Source of the DNA: Tetrastigma voinierianum
Lineage: Eukaryota; Streptophyta; Magnoliopsida; Vitales; Vitaceae
DNA: 64,000 nt
Direction of reading: 5' to 3'
Assembly: GCA_016808115.1 (NCBI GenBank)
Contig: JAEQBH010000893.1
Coordinates: forward strand, 62,001-126,000
Below the pieces are notes generated by a model. That model searched no databases. It was not told where the DNA came from and saw only the letters and a list, made by a program, of their open reading frames with translations. Shown here piece after piece: positions 33,184 through 44,729 of this stretch; position 1 is the stretch's first letter, and each line of letters opens with the position of its first letter. The position numbers and the translations under genes are program-made.

Positions 33184-33767
33184 TGCTAGCAATTATGCGC
33201 CTCGGTCCCCACTTAAAGATTCTCAAATATATGTATAATTATAAATTTATAATAAATATAATTTTATTATATGAACGGTTTTTATAATAAATATAATTTA
33301 TTATATGAACGGTTATTTATAATAAATATAATTCTATTATATTTACACTATTCCTCGATGTAAATGGGTTTTAAGGTTTTCTGTGCTTTTTCATACATTT
33401 TGAGAATAAGGTAACAAGAGAAAAGAAAGAATTTTTCTATTTCGTTTTTTTTCTCTAAGTGTTCTAAGATTCAGCTTCTACGTCTCGATTCATCAAATTA
33501 CCACATCCATACCACTCCCGAGGATAGATCCGGAAGATCTGACTGCGCGCATTGCCGATCTCGTAGATCGAATTTCTGTAGATCGCTGGTCGCTGTCGCT
33601 GCCGTGAGATCCGACGCAGAGATTGGTCGTCGTGGTCGATCTAGAAGTCTAGTCGAATTTTTTGATCTCAAATCTACATAGGTAATTTTATTTACTATTG
33701 AATTTAGATACACAGACGCGTTTAATCATATTGCTGCATCCATGCCTACCAGGTGTTTTTCCTTCCA
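33184..33767 (+). repeat. 5' LTR of the copia element
   Basis: It shares ATTCTCAAATATATGTATAA, AACAAGAGAAAAGAAAGAAT, GAGGATAGATCC and ATCTACATAGGTAATTTTAT with 40276-40828. It begins TGCTAGC and ends TTCCTTCCA. Three TTATAATAAATATAATT-like words near 33240-33340 form a short internal repeat. Confidence 0.85.
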
Positions 33768-33782
33768 CTGGTATCGAGCATG
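33768..33782 (+). other. tRNA-Met primer binding site, one-base deletion
   Basis: CTGGTATCGAGCATG follows the LTR end. The normal form is TGGTATCAGAGC. Confidence 0.7.
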
Positions 33783-35333
33783 CTATGATTAGATATGCAT
33801 TCAGTATTCAATAATGCATGTAATTTTGATGTTGATTTAGTATATGGCACCTAGGTTCTATTTGTTGTTAGATCGCATTTATTGTAGATTCATAATTTTA
33901 CGATTTTGCTCATGAATGGATGTATTATTTTAATGGTTTCGCTTCTAGATCCATGGTAGATTTTTGATTGTATTAATTTTTCGCCTGTACAGGAGGGTCG
34001 GGTCAAGATCGTGTTTCCTTCCCGGTTTTATTTATTATTTACATTTTTTTTTAATTAAAATAGTTGTAATTTTAAATTTCCAAATCCTCTAAATCAGACA
34101 CCCTTCATTATTTGGAAACCGAGAAGATCCGACACCATCTCAGAACGTGACCACCGTGAAACGTAGAGGAGGAGTGAGAAGCGCCGGACGGATCGGCGGC
34201 GCCCGTAGAAACGCCAAGCTACGAGCCTACACGCCGCCGGCAGTTTCGTATCCCTACTGGCCGATAGTCTTTGATGTAGGGGCGCTGCGGCGGAGTCATG
34301 CTTTGCGCCTACTCATACTGCCTGTCGTGCGCTGGTGGTTCTTCCCGTCTGCTTTTGATTCGTGGACTCAAGTGACCTACTACCCTTCAAATTAGAACAT
34401 GTTAGGTTTTGTGGTTTTAATTTATTTTAGTTTTGGGCCTTTATGCCTTTGTAAACTAAAATAATCGGGGCCTAAGAACCTGTGGATATTTTGTAAATAG
34501 GCCCAATTTTTAATTTTTTAGAAACCATGGATTAGGTTATTTAATTAATGCTTTTGTGAATGGTTTAAATTATATGCTTATAAACATGTTTTATGTGATA
34601 ACATGCCATATAGAATAGGTGCTTACATAAATTTGCATCAATGATATCATATGTGCATAATAATTATTATGATTCTATTATCTAGTTTAATAATTATTAT
34701 GGAAAATTATTTTATTTTTTTTGAAATAATTTTAGAAAATCCCTATTATTTAAAATAAATATTGAATTGGTGAAGGTTTAATTAATTTAATTAATTTTAA
34801 ACTAAGGGTTCTCCATTGTGGGTCTAATAATAAAATGATCATGCGATGCCCTTAACCATAAACATGGTTGGATTTTATCGATTAGGACTCAATTGGCTTG
34901 GAAAATTTTAATAAGATCGACTTCCAACAACGCTCTAATCTCGGGATATTAAAGATAATTTTGAAATTAAACAATGGTTAAAAACATTCAAACTTAATTT
35001 AATTATTACCCAACGAGGCTATGATATTTTTATTAAGTGCCCAAAGTTTTGAAACAATTAGAGTGAAATGATTATATTATCTAGGAAAGTTCTGTCTAAG
35101 AAGGTGGGATTTAAGTAGTCCGCTTGTGACTCCCCATCTTTCCTGGGAACCAACTTAGTAGGATACTAATCATTTCATGATCAAATTTAGTTTGTTATAC
35201 ATCTTGCCCAACGAAGTGTTTATAATGGAAACCAATAATTGCTTACACAAATGCAAAATACATTGGGATTAACTAAATTTAAGATTATGTTTATTGTAAG
35301 ATATTACGCTTTAATACTAGCGCATTTTACAAA
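33783..35333 (+). other. Long leader of the copia element
   Basis: About 1.5 kb separates primer site and gag, with no recognisable protein. A GC-rich open frame (34147-34395) encodes an arginine-rich, composition-driven peptide and is not treated as a gene. Confidence 0.5.
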
Positions 35334-38300
35334 TGGCATCATTTAACCCACTTGCAATGATTTTGAGTCAAAAGCCTATGGATGGAAATAATTATGCAAT
35401 GAACGGAAAAACCAACCTCGTACATCGCTCGATTTTGAAAACTCGAAGCTCATTCTAACCACACCAAAGCCCAATGAGCCCGTTAAAGAATGCATCTCGA
35501 CTCAAGTCGAAAAGACTATGGTATCCTGGGACAAGGCAAATATATCGCTCACGCTATATTCTTGCCAAGTGTTAGTCATTTGAAAGGATGTGATATCCTA
35601 TCTCGAGAGCCGGAGCGTAAATGATCCGCACTCGATAAGATGTTTCGCACAATCAACAAGTTCTTTAAGGCAGTCGCGCTAGTGGCTATAATGAACACTA
35701 GAATGACTGGGAAGTGTGAGGGATCATTGTCCGAAAATGATGTCACATCTCAATCAAGCTGGGCGGTTTGGGGATGAAGACGGGAAAGCGGTCCCAAATT
35801 GATTTTTACATTCAATCCCTACCTGATCGCTTTACTCGCTTTTAAAGTTAATTATAATACGAACAAGATGGATCTAACTCCTCGCGCAGTTGGATGCATG
35901 AACTTGAAAGTGTCGAAAGGGCTTTCTGAAGTCAAAGTGTCTATATGACCGAGGGTTCTACTTCAAGCCCAAAGGAAACCTAAGGGTGGGAAAAAGAATA
36001 AGAACAAGGTATGGGTCAGTACCGCTTACCAAACCACCGCTTATGAAGAAGCCGAAGCGCGTGCTTCCGCGCGATGTATGGGTCATCGGGAAGCAGACTG
36101 CCCTCGATTGCCAAAAGCAAGGTATGGGTAATTTAAATGTGGTCAAGCTTGTTTAGTGGAGAATTATAATGATAAATGGATCATCGATTCAGAGCTACTA
36201 ACTATGTCTCTGTTACTCTTGCAAAGTGGTTCGTGATAAACTAGCTTGGTCGACAGAATGTAGGTTTTTGAGTTTGGAAATGGAGAACATGTCTCCGTTA
36301 AAGCATTGGGATGCAGAATTATTTTTCAATAATGATAGGACTTGCGCGTTTAGTAGACTGCTTATATGTAATGATTTTAAAAGGAATTTAATTTCGTTAG
36401 TTGTTTATTTGAACAAGGTTTAATAAAGGAATTTAATTCCTTTATTACAATAAGAAGTTCAACTTCTCGCTTATTTGTACTTGATTTGATAGATGGTCTT
36501 TATTATTTAAGTCCTATGTCCTATGATGTTTTAATTTCGAAATTGTTGATAAGCATGATCACCTAGCCAAGAAAAGGAAAGTTTCAATGAAACGTACCTT
36601 TGGCATTTTTAAGTGACTAGGGTCATATTAATCCTAATAGGATTCATGGTTTGGTAAAAGGGATCTAACTTCCTAGACTTTGAACCTATACCAAAGATGT
36701 GAATCTTGTTTCGAAGGCAAATTGACCAAAAGGCCTCTTTAAAGCCAAAGGATATCACGCAACCAAACTACCGAATTGGTGCATACTGATGTGCATGACC
36801 ACAAATGTCCAAGCCAAGAGGAGGGTATGAGTATTTTGTCACCTTTACGTATGACTACTCAAGATATGGATATATTTACCTAATGCGCCAAAAGTTCAAA
36901 CTTTCACTAAATTTCGAGTATAAGGTCGAGCAGAAAAGCAATTAGACTCCATATCAAAGAGCTTCATTCACCGAGGTGGTGAATACCTATCCGAGAGTTT
37001 AAGTCTTACTTCGACTCAAGAGGGGATAGTTTCACAACTATCGCTGACTCCTGAACACCCCAAAGAAAACTGAAATAAGGTAAAAGAAGAAATAGAACTC
37101 TTCAGGATATGGTGAGGTCAATGCTTAGTTATTCATCTCTACCTATATATCAAGTTGGGGATATGCCATAGAACTCCGCAATGTACTTTCCGAATTTGTC
37201 TCTTCTAAAACTACCTTAAGACACCCAATGTAATTGCGGAAAGGGCGCAAGCCTAGTTTAAGCCATATCCGAATATGGGGTGCTCCTGCACATGTCTTAA
37301 GAAAGGATCCAAATAAGCTGGAATCAAGGTGCATGTAGGCTCTGCAGATGTTTGCTCTGGCCACCCCAAAGGAAACGAGAGGATCATTTTATAGTCCTTC
37401 TGATAAAAGGTTATCATGGAGTACTCACGCAACTTTTCGGAGGAAGACTATATAAGCAATTTCAAACCCAAGAGTAAATAATTCAGGAGCTTGACTCACC
37501 AAGAACAAACTGAACCACCAAAGGTTCAAGTTCTTCTAATACACTCGATTCCTATGCATGTTCAAAGAGGGAAAAATGTACCCGGTTGCGAACAAGCACA
37601 GTGGAACCAGTGGAACAAGATCCAATACATGTGGAACTGTAACTTAAGAGCCGCACAGAACTAGTACCTTTACAGCTCGTAACAATGAACCACAAACTGC
37701 TGGAGCTTCGTCGTAGCCGGGATAGAGTAAGGCGGGAAGCCTCATGATATGTCTTCATAGCGAGTCTTACCAAGTTATTGCTATCGGGATGGAAGTGAAG
37801 ATGATCCCATCAATTACAAAGAAGCACTGGAAGATGTGGATGTACAGAGTGGTAAAAGCCATGGACCGTGAAATGGAATCTATGTGACCTAATTCAGCCC
37901 TGGTTCTTGTGTAGGCACCCAAAGGGGTAAAACCAATAGGGTGTAAGTGATTTACAAGAGAAAAAGAGGATCGATGGAAGGTAGAAACCTTCAAAGCAGA
38001 TTGGTGGCAAAAAAGGCTATACCCAAAAAAGAGGGATAGATTATGAAGAAACCTTTTCGCCGCATTCATGCTTAAATCTTATCCTGATTCTTTTAGTCAG
38101 AGGTCGCTAGTCCCGGGACATTACGAGATTTGGCAGATGGATGTGAAAAACAGCCTTTTAAATGGCAATTTAAATGAGGACATCTACATGCAAGAAACTG
38201 TAAGGGTTCAAAGCTAAAGGCAAGAACACATGGTATGCAAGTTGCAAAGGTCCATTTATAACCATACATCCAGATCATGGAACACAGTTTGATCAGGCCA

Positions 38301-39300
38301 TTACTTCTTTTGCTCGAGAAAAGCTCGATGAACCTCAGGTTTACAAAAGAATCCAATGTATGTAGTTTTTCTAGTCCTTACGATGACATATTGTTAATCT
38401 AAACGCATGTTCAAGTTGTCAGTAAAAGATTAAGTTGCATAAACAGTTTGATATGAAAGACTCGGGAGAAGCCAACTATATTCTTTGGAATCAAACTTAT
38501 ACTTCGAGACCGAAGAATAAGTTGTCGGCACTATCTCAAGCCTCTTATATTGATAAATTCTTGTCGTTTACGTAAAATCTAAAAAGTGGGGTCCTTACCC
38601 TTAGACATGTAAATTCATCTTCTAAGGAGCAATCAAAACTCCTGAGCGTAAAGAACGTATGAGTAGGATATCTCTATGCCCTACTGTAGGTAGTCTCATG
38701 TATGCCATGTTACGTAATCGTGCCAGATATTCATATGTGAAGGGGAGTTGTAGTTTGATATCAATCTGATCCCTGAAGAACATCGGATTGCAGTAAAGCA
38801 TATACTAAGTATCTAAGGAACAAAGAGATTATATGCTAGTATATTCCAAATGGAGCTTAGAAACCATTGGTTTCAGACTGTAATTTCCAAGGGATATCGA
38901 CTCAAGGAAATCTACCGTTATGTGTTTACACTATATGGTGGAGCCGTCTCGCTGGAGTGAGCATTAAAACGCACGTGTGTAGCAAGATTCCACCACGTAT
39001 CGAATATGCTTGTCAAGCCTATGCGCCTATGAAGCCGTGTGGTCAAGAAGTTCATTGTGGATCTTCAGTGATACCCAGCAAGTGTGCCTACCATTACCCC
39101 ATCGTGACAACAAGTAAATGCAGCACACCCAAAGAACCAAGGTATCACAAGAAACAAAACACATCGAGAGGCACCACTCAGGATCCGAGACATCACTGAG
39201 CCGAGGAGACATTAGCTGGTTACCAAAATAGCCGTAGAAAACCCAGCTGACCATCTCACAAAGGCTCTACCTGCTCAAGCTTGAAAGAGACATGTAGATT
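35334..39300 (+). pseudogene. Degenerate copia gag-pol
   Basis: Gag starts ATG at 35334 with MASFNPLAMILSQKPMDGNN. A CHREADCPRLPK zinc-knuckle-like stretch (near 36080) precedes the protease motif KWIIDSGATNYV, read across a small frame change near 36175. Pre-integrase and integrase follow (36400-37050) with FVTFTYDYSRYGYIYLM. RT is at 38120-38220 with IWQMDVKNSLLNGNLNEDIY. The RNase H onset is near 38650-38720 with RMSRISLCPTVGSLMYAM. Gaps, stops and frameshifts are frequent, so it is inactive. Confidence 0.85.
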
Positions 39301-40275
39301 CTATGGGTGTTAGGAGATTACCAGACTTATTTTAGGACTAGTGTGGAGCTTTTTTTTATTCGAGCGCCAGAAAGCAAGACAAATAAAATTATTGTATTTT
39401 TCTCGTTAATAAAATTTCAATGAGGTATTAATTTCAATTCTTGCACACTAGTATTTTTTCGTGATAAGGTCCGTGATTAATTATGCGATATATGGTCATA
39501 TGGATATGCCATGGAAGACATGATCATAAGTTCTCATAATTACTTAAATAAGATCACAGCTATCAACAAAGTTGGACGCTTATTTAGACTGCATATTTTA
39601 TAAAATAACTGGCTCGTTATTATAAAATATTGGTGCGTATTATGCTTACTGGGATAGGATCAAAAGAAAGATTTGATTAGTTAAATTTCTGCAGTGGAAT
39701 TAAATCTCAAGCGATATTCGATTATTATTTTCTCTCAACTCTAGTTTATTTTTAAATAGGTAATTGAATAATTATCTGCCTTTAACTATCAATATGTGAG
39801 GCCTATTTTGGACGGCCAATACCCAGATGATTTGGGAACGTGATTGTTTAATTTTCACTTATTTGGTGAAATAAACAAAAAAAATGGAAAATTGTATGAA
39901 ATATCCTCTTGATATGTTTCAAGATTGATAATGAAGTCACGGCCAAGGCATTTGATCCATTAGAGAAATCGTTAAATCAAGAGATTAAAATAATTAATCA
40001 TGAGCGTAAAATATAATCAATTAATTATCGAGTATTTACAATGGAGGAAATTAATATATATATCAATATTATTAATTTTGGAGTTCAACTCGCCTTAAGG
40101 AGTGGCACCGATTGATAATTGCTTTCAATTATAAGGAGCCTTTAATTAATAATAGCCGTTGATCCCCAAAGAAGCTCGTGAAAGTGGCGTAGCTCATATC
40201 GCAAGAATGGAACTATTAACACAAAAGTCGAGTTACAGCTACGCTTACGCCTGCTTGTACTCAAGAGCAAGTGAG

Positions 40276-40828
40276 ATCAAGTAGTACTATGTGCTCTGGT
40301 CCCACTTAGTATTCTCAAATATATGTATAAATTATAAATTTATAATAAATATAATTTATTATATGAATGGTTTTTATAATAAATATAATTTATTATATGA
40401 AATACTTATTCCTTGGATGTAATGGGTTTGGCCGTTTTCTTCAGCTTTTTTTCATACATTTTTTGAGAATACGTAACAAGAGAAAAGAAAGAATTTTTCT
40501 ATTCTTCGGGGTTTTTTTCTCTAAGTGTTCTAAGATTTCGGGCCTACGTCCGATTCATTTAGGCTCACACACATCCATACCACCCCGAGGATAGATCCTG
40601 AAGATCTGGACGCGCATTGCCGAAACATCCGTAGACTGACGTAGATCGTTGGTCGCGTGGCCGCTGTCAGGATCCGACAGATCGCTGGTCAGGCTGATCT
40701 AGTAGTCTAGTTGATTGATCCCGCAAATCTACATAGGTAATTTTATTTAATATTGAATTTTAGATACAAATTTGCATGTTTAAATGCTATTGCTGTGTAA
40801 TCCATGCCCACTGTGTGTTTTTCCTTCA
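40276..40828 (+). repeat. 3' LTR of the copia element
   Basis: It is the direct repeat of 33184-33767. The purine-rich AGAGCAAGTGAGA (40263-40275) before it is a fair polypurine tract. Confidence 0.85.
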
Positions 40829-40834
40829 GGGAAG

Positions 40835-41465
40835 TCAGAAGAGCTTTGGCAAACTAATACTCCTTACACCATAGGGAATGAATCCGTTTATGTTCTCTTG
40901 ATTTGGAGCTGCAGAAACTTCACATAATTGATTGCCTCTTCAAGCATTGTGCTAATGTCAACCTGTCACAAGATAAGACCCGTGAAGAAATAAGTTTCTA
41001 AATGATTTCATTTTTTTTTTTTAACTTCTTGCTTTGAAGAAGATCCAACAAATGAGGATCAGGTATTTCCTGAAGTTCATTGGTGACCTTTATTCCATTC
41101 GGGGACAAGCACTCAGAAGATTCTCATTACTTCATTTATTCTCTCCCGATCTTTTAAAGATCGAAAGAAATGATTAAGAAAACTAAGGGAAAACAAAAGT
41201 TTCCTTTCGTAAGACTATAAAGTTTATACTGTAGAGGCTTCTGGACTGTGGCGAACTCGTTTGGCCTTTTGTCTTTCCATTCAAGTTTCCAGGGTTGCGT
41301 AGCCTTTTAGACTATGAAGATGCTTCTCCATTTAGCTCTGAGAAGCATTAGAATCATCTCGCTGTTACCATTGAGAGGCTTCGACCCTTTCGACTATACA
41401 TTCTTCTTACCAGGCACACCCGCACGTAAAAATTACAATAAAAAACTTTCAAAGATGAATCCACT
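40835..41465 (-). pseudogene. RSL/RHD6-like bHLH transcription factor relic, copy B
   Basis: The diagnostic exon lies at 40962-40897 on the minus strand: after a CAG acceptor it reads VDISTMLEEAINYVKFLQ and ends LQIK. This is helix 2 of RSL-class bHLH factors, almost unchanged. Upstream (41210-41415) are DDSNAS, SLNGEASS, LNGKTK and SSPQSRSLYS, which mirror the family's stretch before and into the basic region (NGKTRASRGSATDPQSLYAR-like). Stops after EASS and after LQIKRT, and loss of helix 1, show it is dead. It is better preserved than copy A at helix 2. Confidence 0.75.
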
Positions 41466-42131
41466 TCTGGCATTGAGAAAAAGGAACTTACAACTCGATC
41501 ATCACCGGAAAAGTCCACAAGATCCCATGAGAATATGCCTCTTATATTACAACTCTACTTCCCAAATGCTTGCATTATGAAATTATACAAGAAAAAGAAA
41601 AAGGTCAGAGTCTAGTGCTTGATATTACAACTCTAATCTCATGAAAAAAAAAACAAACAAAAAGTTCATTCCGTTATGAATGTCAACCGTATTACTTCAA
41701 AACAAACTCGAAAGTGAAAAGATGAATCGACGCACCCAAATGGTTATGATTTAGGCACATGCATGCTAATCAATACATCAATCGATGCCTAGACTTCGAA
41801 AGCATTTTCTACATTTAAATTTTATAATAAATTTGTGAAACAAAATCAATCGAAAAAAAAATGAACCACAGATTCTATTGAACCTTTGTATCTGGTAATT
41901 TCAAAGAACTAACAAACATTTTAAGAAATAGGCACAGTCAATAAATAAGGAAGCAAGAATAAAAAGGGAAAAGAGAACCCACTGTCGAGGTCCTGAGCGA
42001 GTAGAGAGTTGTTCAGCATGATTTCAGACACAACTTCACACCTAGCATTCAAGGAGGGAAAAATGACGAAATCCACAATCGATCCAGAATCTTCTACAGT
42101 AAAACATTAGAAAAGGAAGCAGAGAGGGAAA

Positions 42132-42705
42132 TTTTTTTTTTTTTAAACAGGAGGGGGAAAACCCAAACACACTAGTTACAGTTTAACACCCTTCTCGAAC
42201 TGACAGTGCCAAGCTTATCCTTAAAAATGAGATTAGCCACACCACTAGGAGGAGTTCTCCACTTTATGAAGTTGTTTTGATGATGCTTCAAAGCCATCTT
42301 GGCAAGATGGTCTGCCGCCTGATTCCCTTCTCTATACACATTCTTTAGGCTCACTATCCAGTTCTTATACAACCCTTCTTTACATTCTTGGATTACATTA
42401 GAGAGGGAGTTTTCTATCTGCTGTAGACCTTTCACCTAGTTGTACACGGAAAGGGAATCCAATTCCACTATAACCTTTCTGTATCCCATCTCCCACGCCA
42501 TACTGAAGCTGAACAGGAGAGCCCAAACCTCTCCTTCTACAGATCTGCACCTTAGTCTTGCTGTGAAGCCTCCTTTCCAAGTCCCGTTCTCATCTCTTAC
42601 CAGGCCTCTCGCACCTGCTGTTTCCTGGTTCTCAACCATGCTTCCATCTACATTCACATTCAACCACCCGGAGGGGGGTTTCCTCCAGCCTATCCACTCC
42701 ATTTT
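42132..42705 (-). mobile_element. 5'-truncated LINE (non-LTR retrotransposon)
   Basis: On the minus strand the insert ends with a run of 13 A after CCCCCTCCTGTTT, the poly-A tail of a LINE. It is flanked by GGAAGCAGAGAGGGAAA on the left and GGAAGCAGAGGGGGAAAA on the right, a target duplication of about 17 bp. Copy A has the uninterrupted site GGAAGCTGAGAAAGAAAATT near 26827. Only the last ~575 bases of the element are present. Confidence 0.9.
42172..42702 (-). pseudogene. LINE RNase H domain with one in-frame stop
   Basis: One frame runs through the whole insert except for a TAG between LDSLSVYN and VKGLQQ at about 42436-42438. The plant RNase H fold is clear: PPSGWLNVNVDGS with the first aspartate, RSVEGEVWALLFS with glutamate, KVIVELDS with aspartate, and GNQAADHLAKMA with the final aspartate. 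All four catalytic acids are thus present. Such a domain ends ORF2 of plant LINEs. The 5' truncation leaves it without reverse transcriptase, so it is a dead copy. Confidence 0.9.
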
Positions 42706-43470
42706 GGAAGCAGAGGGGGAAAATTAAAACCTAAGAGTTGCCAAACCAAATCCTCTTTTGAAGAGAAAAAAAAGAAGAAAGAAATCATACCTCATCTAAA
42801 AGCCTTCAAATCCTTTCCCAAATCAAAATTTGAAGTCCTAAAAAATCAGATAAAATATAAGGGTAAGGGAAGGAAACTGCAACCACATCCTAAAGAAAGA
42901 ATTGACATACGCAGCTGCTCTAAATTTCTGCCCTCCCTTTTACCCATCCGTGCTCCTCATCCACATGTCTCCAAGAGATTTCAAAGCCCTGCAAAGGTAG
43001 ACAGTTGTTGAACTGTGAAGACACATCCATATTAATTGTTGTCTCAAAGGCTAAATTTCAGGCAACTAAGTGTTAAACCTCATTCATAGATCGATGCTTC
43101 TCCCTTGGTTGCCGAGGCTGGAATACCAGGCACAACTTCAGGGAACATTTTTTGAAGATCCTTCGTTGTTCAAACCACAACCTGGAAGAATATGAAGGGC
43201 ATGAAAATTCAAGAAACATGAATGATGAAACTGAAGAGAAGGGGCCTTTTCTCCGACTTTCTATAAGTTTCTGAAAGGAAAAGAAGAAAAGCAAAGGAAG
43301 AAGAATACCTCACTAATGGAAGCAGAGCCACCACATGGTGGTAGGTCAAAGGAAGGTCTGGGAAGGTCATGATTTTCTTCGGGAGCTCCATGATCAAAAC
43401 GAAGTTGCTCTGTCTAGTTGTGCTGAAGGGATTTTCCTTATACGGCACATTGGTGGCAGGAAAGCTCATC

Positions 43471-44005
43471 TAGTTGTGACTATTGTGCCATATATGATCG
43501 TTGCAGCCTAAATGAGCATGAGACTAGAGAAATGCTTCAGCTGAGGAATTTTTTTGCCCCAAATAAATCATGTCTGTGTAACTCACTCTTCTTGTAGTGG
43601 ATCCTTCAATTTTTCATAAATTAGCAGTAAATTTCTAGTCAATAGTAGGAACATGAGAATGTTGAGGGCACATGAAGAACGTCAATATAGAATAACTTGA
43701 ACAAAATAGTTATTATGCTGCCTACTAATTGATACAATAACAAGCATACTTTCTTAAGAAAAATTGGTTAAATTATGATACATAACATAGAGAGCACTAA
43801 TATAATAAGTTCCTAGTTAGTAATATTCTAAAAACTAATGAAACCTATCAAAAATATATACTCTAAAAACTAATGAAAAGCACCGCTGATACACAAAAAG
43901 CAAATACAAGGGAAGTAGTATAGAAATGTTTTTCTCTACAAGTTACATTTTTCGCAATCTAATTATAATTGTCTTATTATTTAAAAAATTAAGAAATATA
44001 GGTCT
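43471..44005. other. Unassigned stretch between copy B and the Tat element
   Basis: AT-rich with no open frame of note; no repeat recognised. Confidence 0.4.
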
Positions 44006-44598
44006 TGTGAGTACCACGGCTTTTGGGCCCAAACCCACTACTCAATAGGCCCAACATCTGCACGAGCCCACTCCCTGATTCAAACCCCAAAATGACCCAA
44101 AATAGCTTGTTACATCAAAACCATACAGGAACTATTCAGATGGGAAAGACCTATGTCTCGTCTGAAGTCCCGAGTCCCTTAGTCGACCATCCTACCGCTT
44201 ACAGGATATTTATCCACGGATCTCTTAATTCAGTATGTCTCAAAACAATAATCCTAAATAAGAGAGAATTGGTCTTTGATAAGGAAAGACAAACTTTATC
44301 GCTACGTTCGTGATATTATCTCCCCAATAATCAAGGAGAATTGGTCTTTGATAAGGAAAGAAAGATTCTATTGCCAAAATCACAAGATTATCTTTCCAAG
44401 AATCAAGGAGAAATTCAAATATAAAACAAAAACTCCCCACGAGGGAAAGGTGTGCAATTCTGACTGCACAGACTTTCTTCTTCATCTTCTCCATCTTTTT
44501 ACTAACTTAAGCATCGAAGAGGCGGTCAGCACACTGCCGCCGGACCCCCTTTTTACAGGTTCACGTGCCCCGAAGATCAGACGAACTAGGTACCGACA
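44006..44598 (+). repeat. 5' LTR of the Tat-type element (593 bp)
   Basis: It starts TGTGAGTACCACGGC and ends GGTACCGACA. Two 72-bp tandem units starting GAGAATTGGTCTTTGATAAG lie at 44264 and 44336, just upstream of a TATA-like AATATAAAAC (44418-44427), as in a U3 enhancer-promoter region. Confidence 0.75.
44418..44427 (+). promoter_or_regulatory. Candidate LTR TATA box
   Basis: AATATAAAAC follows the two 72-bp repeats; position and sequence suit an LTR promoter. Confidence 0.4.
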
Positions 44599-44600
44599 AT

Positions 44601-44618
44601 TGGCACCGTCTGTGGGAA
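44601..44618 (+). other. Primer binding site of Tat type
   Basis: TGGCACCGTCTGTGGGAA lies two bases after the LTR. The widespread plant form is TGGCGCCGTCTGTGGGAA, so only one base differs. Confidence 0.8.
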
Positions 44619-44729
44619 TCGAATAAAAACTCTCATCGACGATGTGTAAGAGCTTGGCTCCAATGACTTTCTAATAGCCCTTTGCCACCAGTAGCTCCAA
44701 CGATTCCCATTCTCACATCCGACTATTCG

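Larger units (their letters stand above)
33184..40828 (+). mobile_element. Full-length Ty1/copia element (7.6 kb) inside copy B
   Basis: Direct repeats 33184-33767 and 40276-40828 bracket copia gag-pol remains on the plus strand. Flanking bases are GTGAA (33179-33183) and GGGAA (40829-40833), a target duplication with one change. The empty site in copy A reads AGCTCGTGGGAAGTC near 25735. The element is old: its frames are broken and its LTRs differ at many positions. Confidence 0.9.
40829..43470. repeat. Segmental duplication, copy B, right part
   Basis: It follows copy A from 25735 to about 27560 with small indels, interrupted by a LINE at 42132-42705. Long shared words include GTTATGATTTAGGCACATGC, CACACCTAGCATTCAAGGAG and CTCACTAATGGAAGCAGAGC. 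Similarity fades near 43405. Confidence 0.85.

Noticed and set aside
34147..34395. 82-codon arginine-rich frame
   Set aside because: It sits in the untranslated leader of the copia element and reflects GC-rich composition; no family match was recognised.
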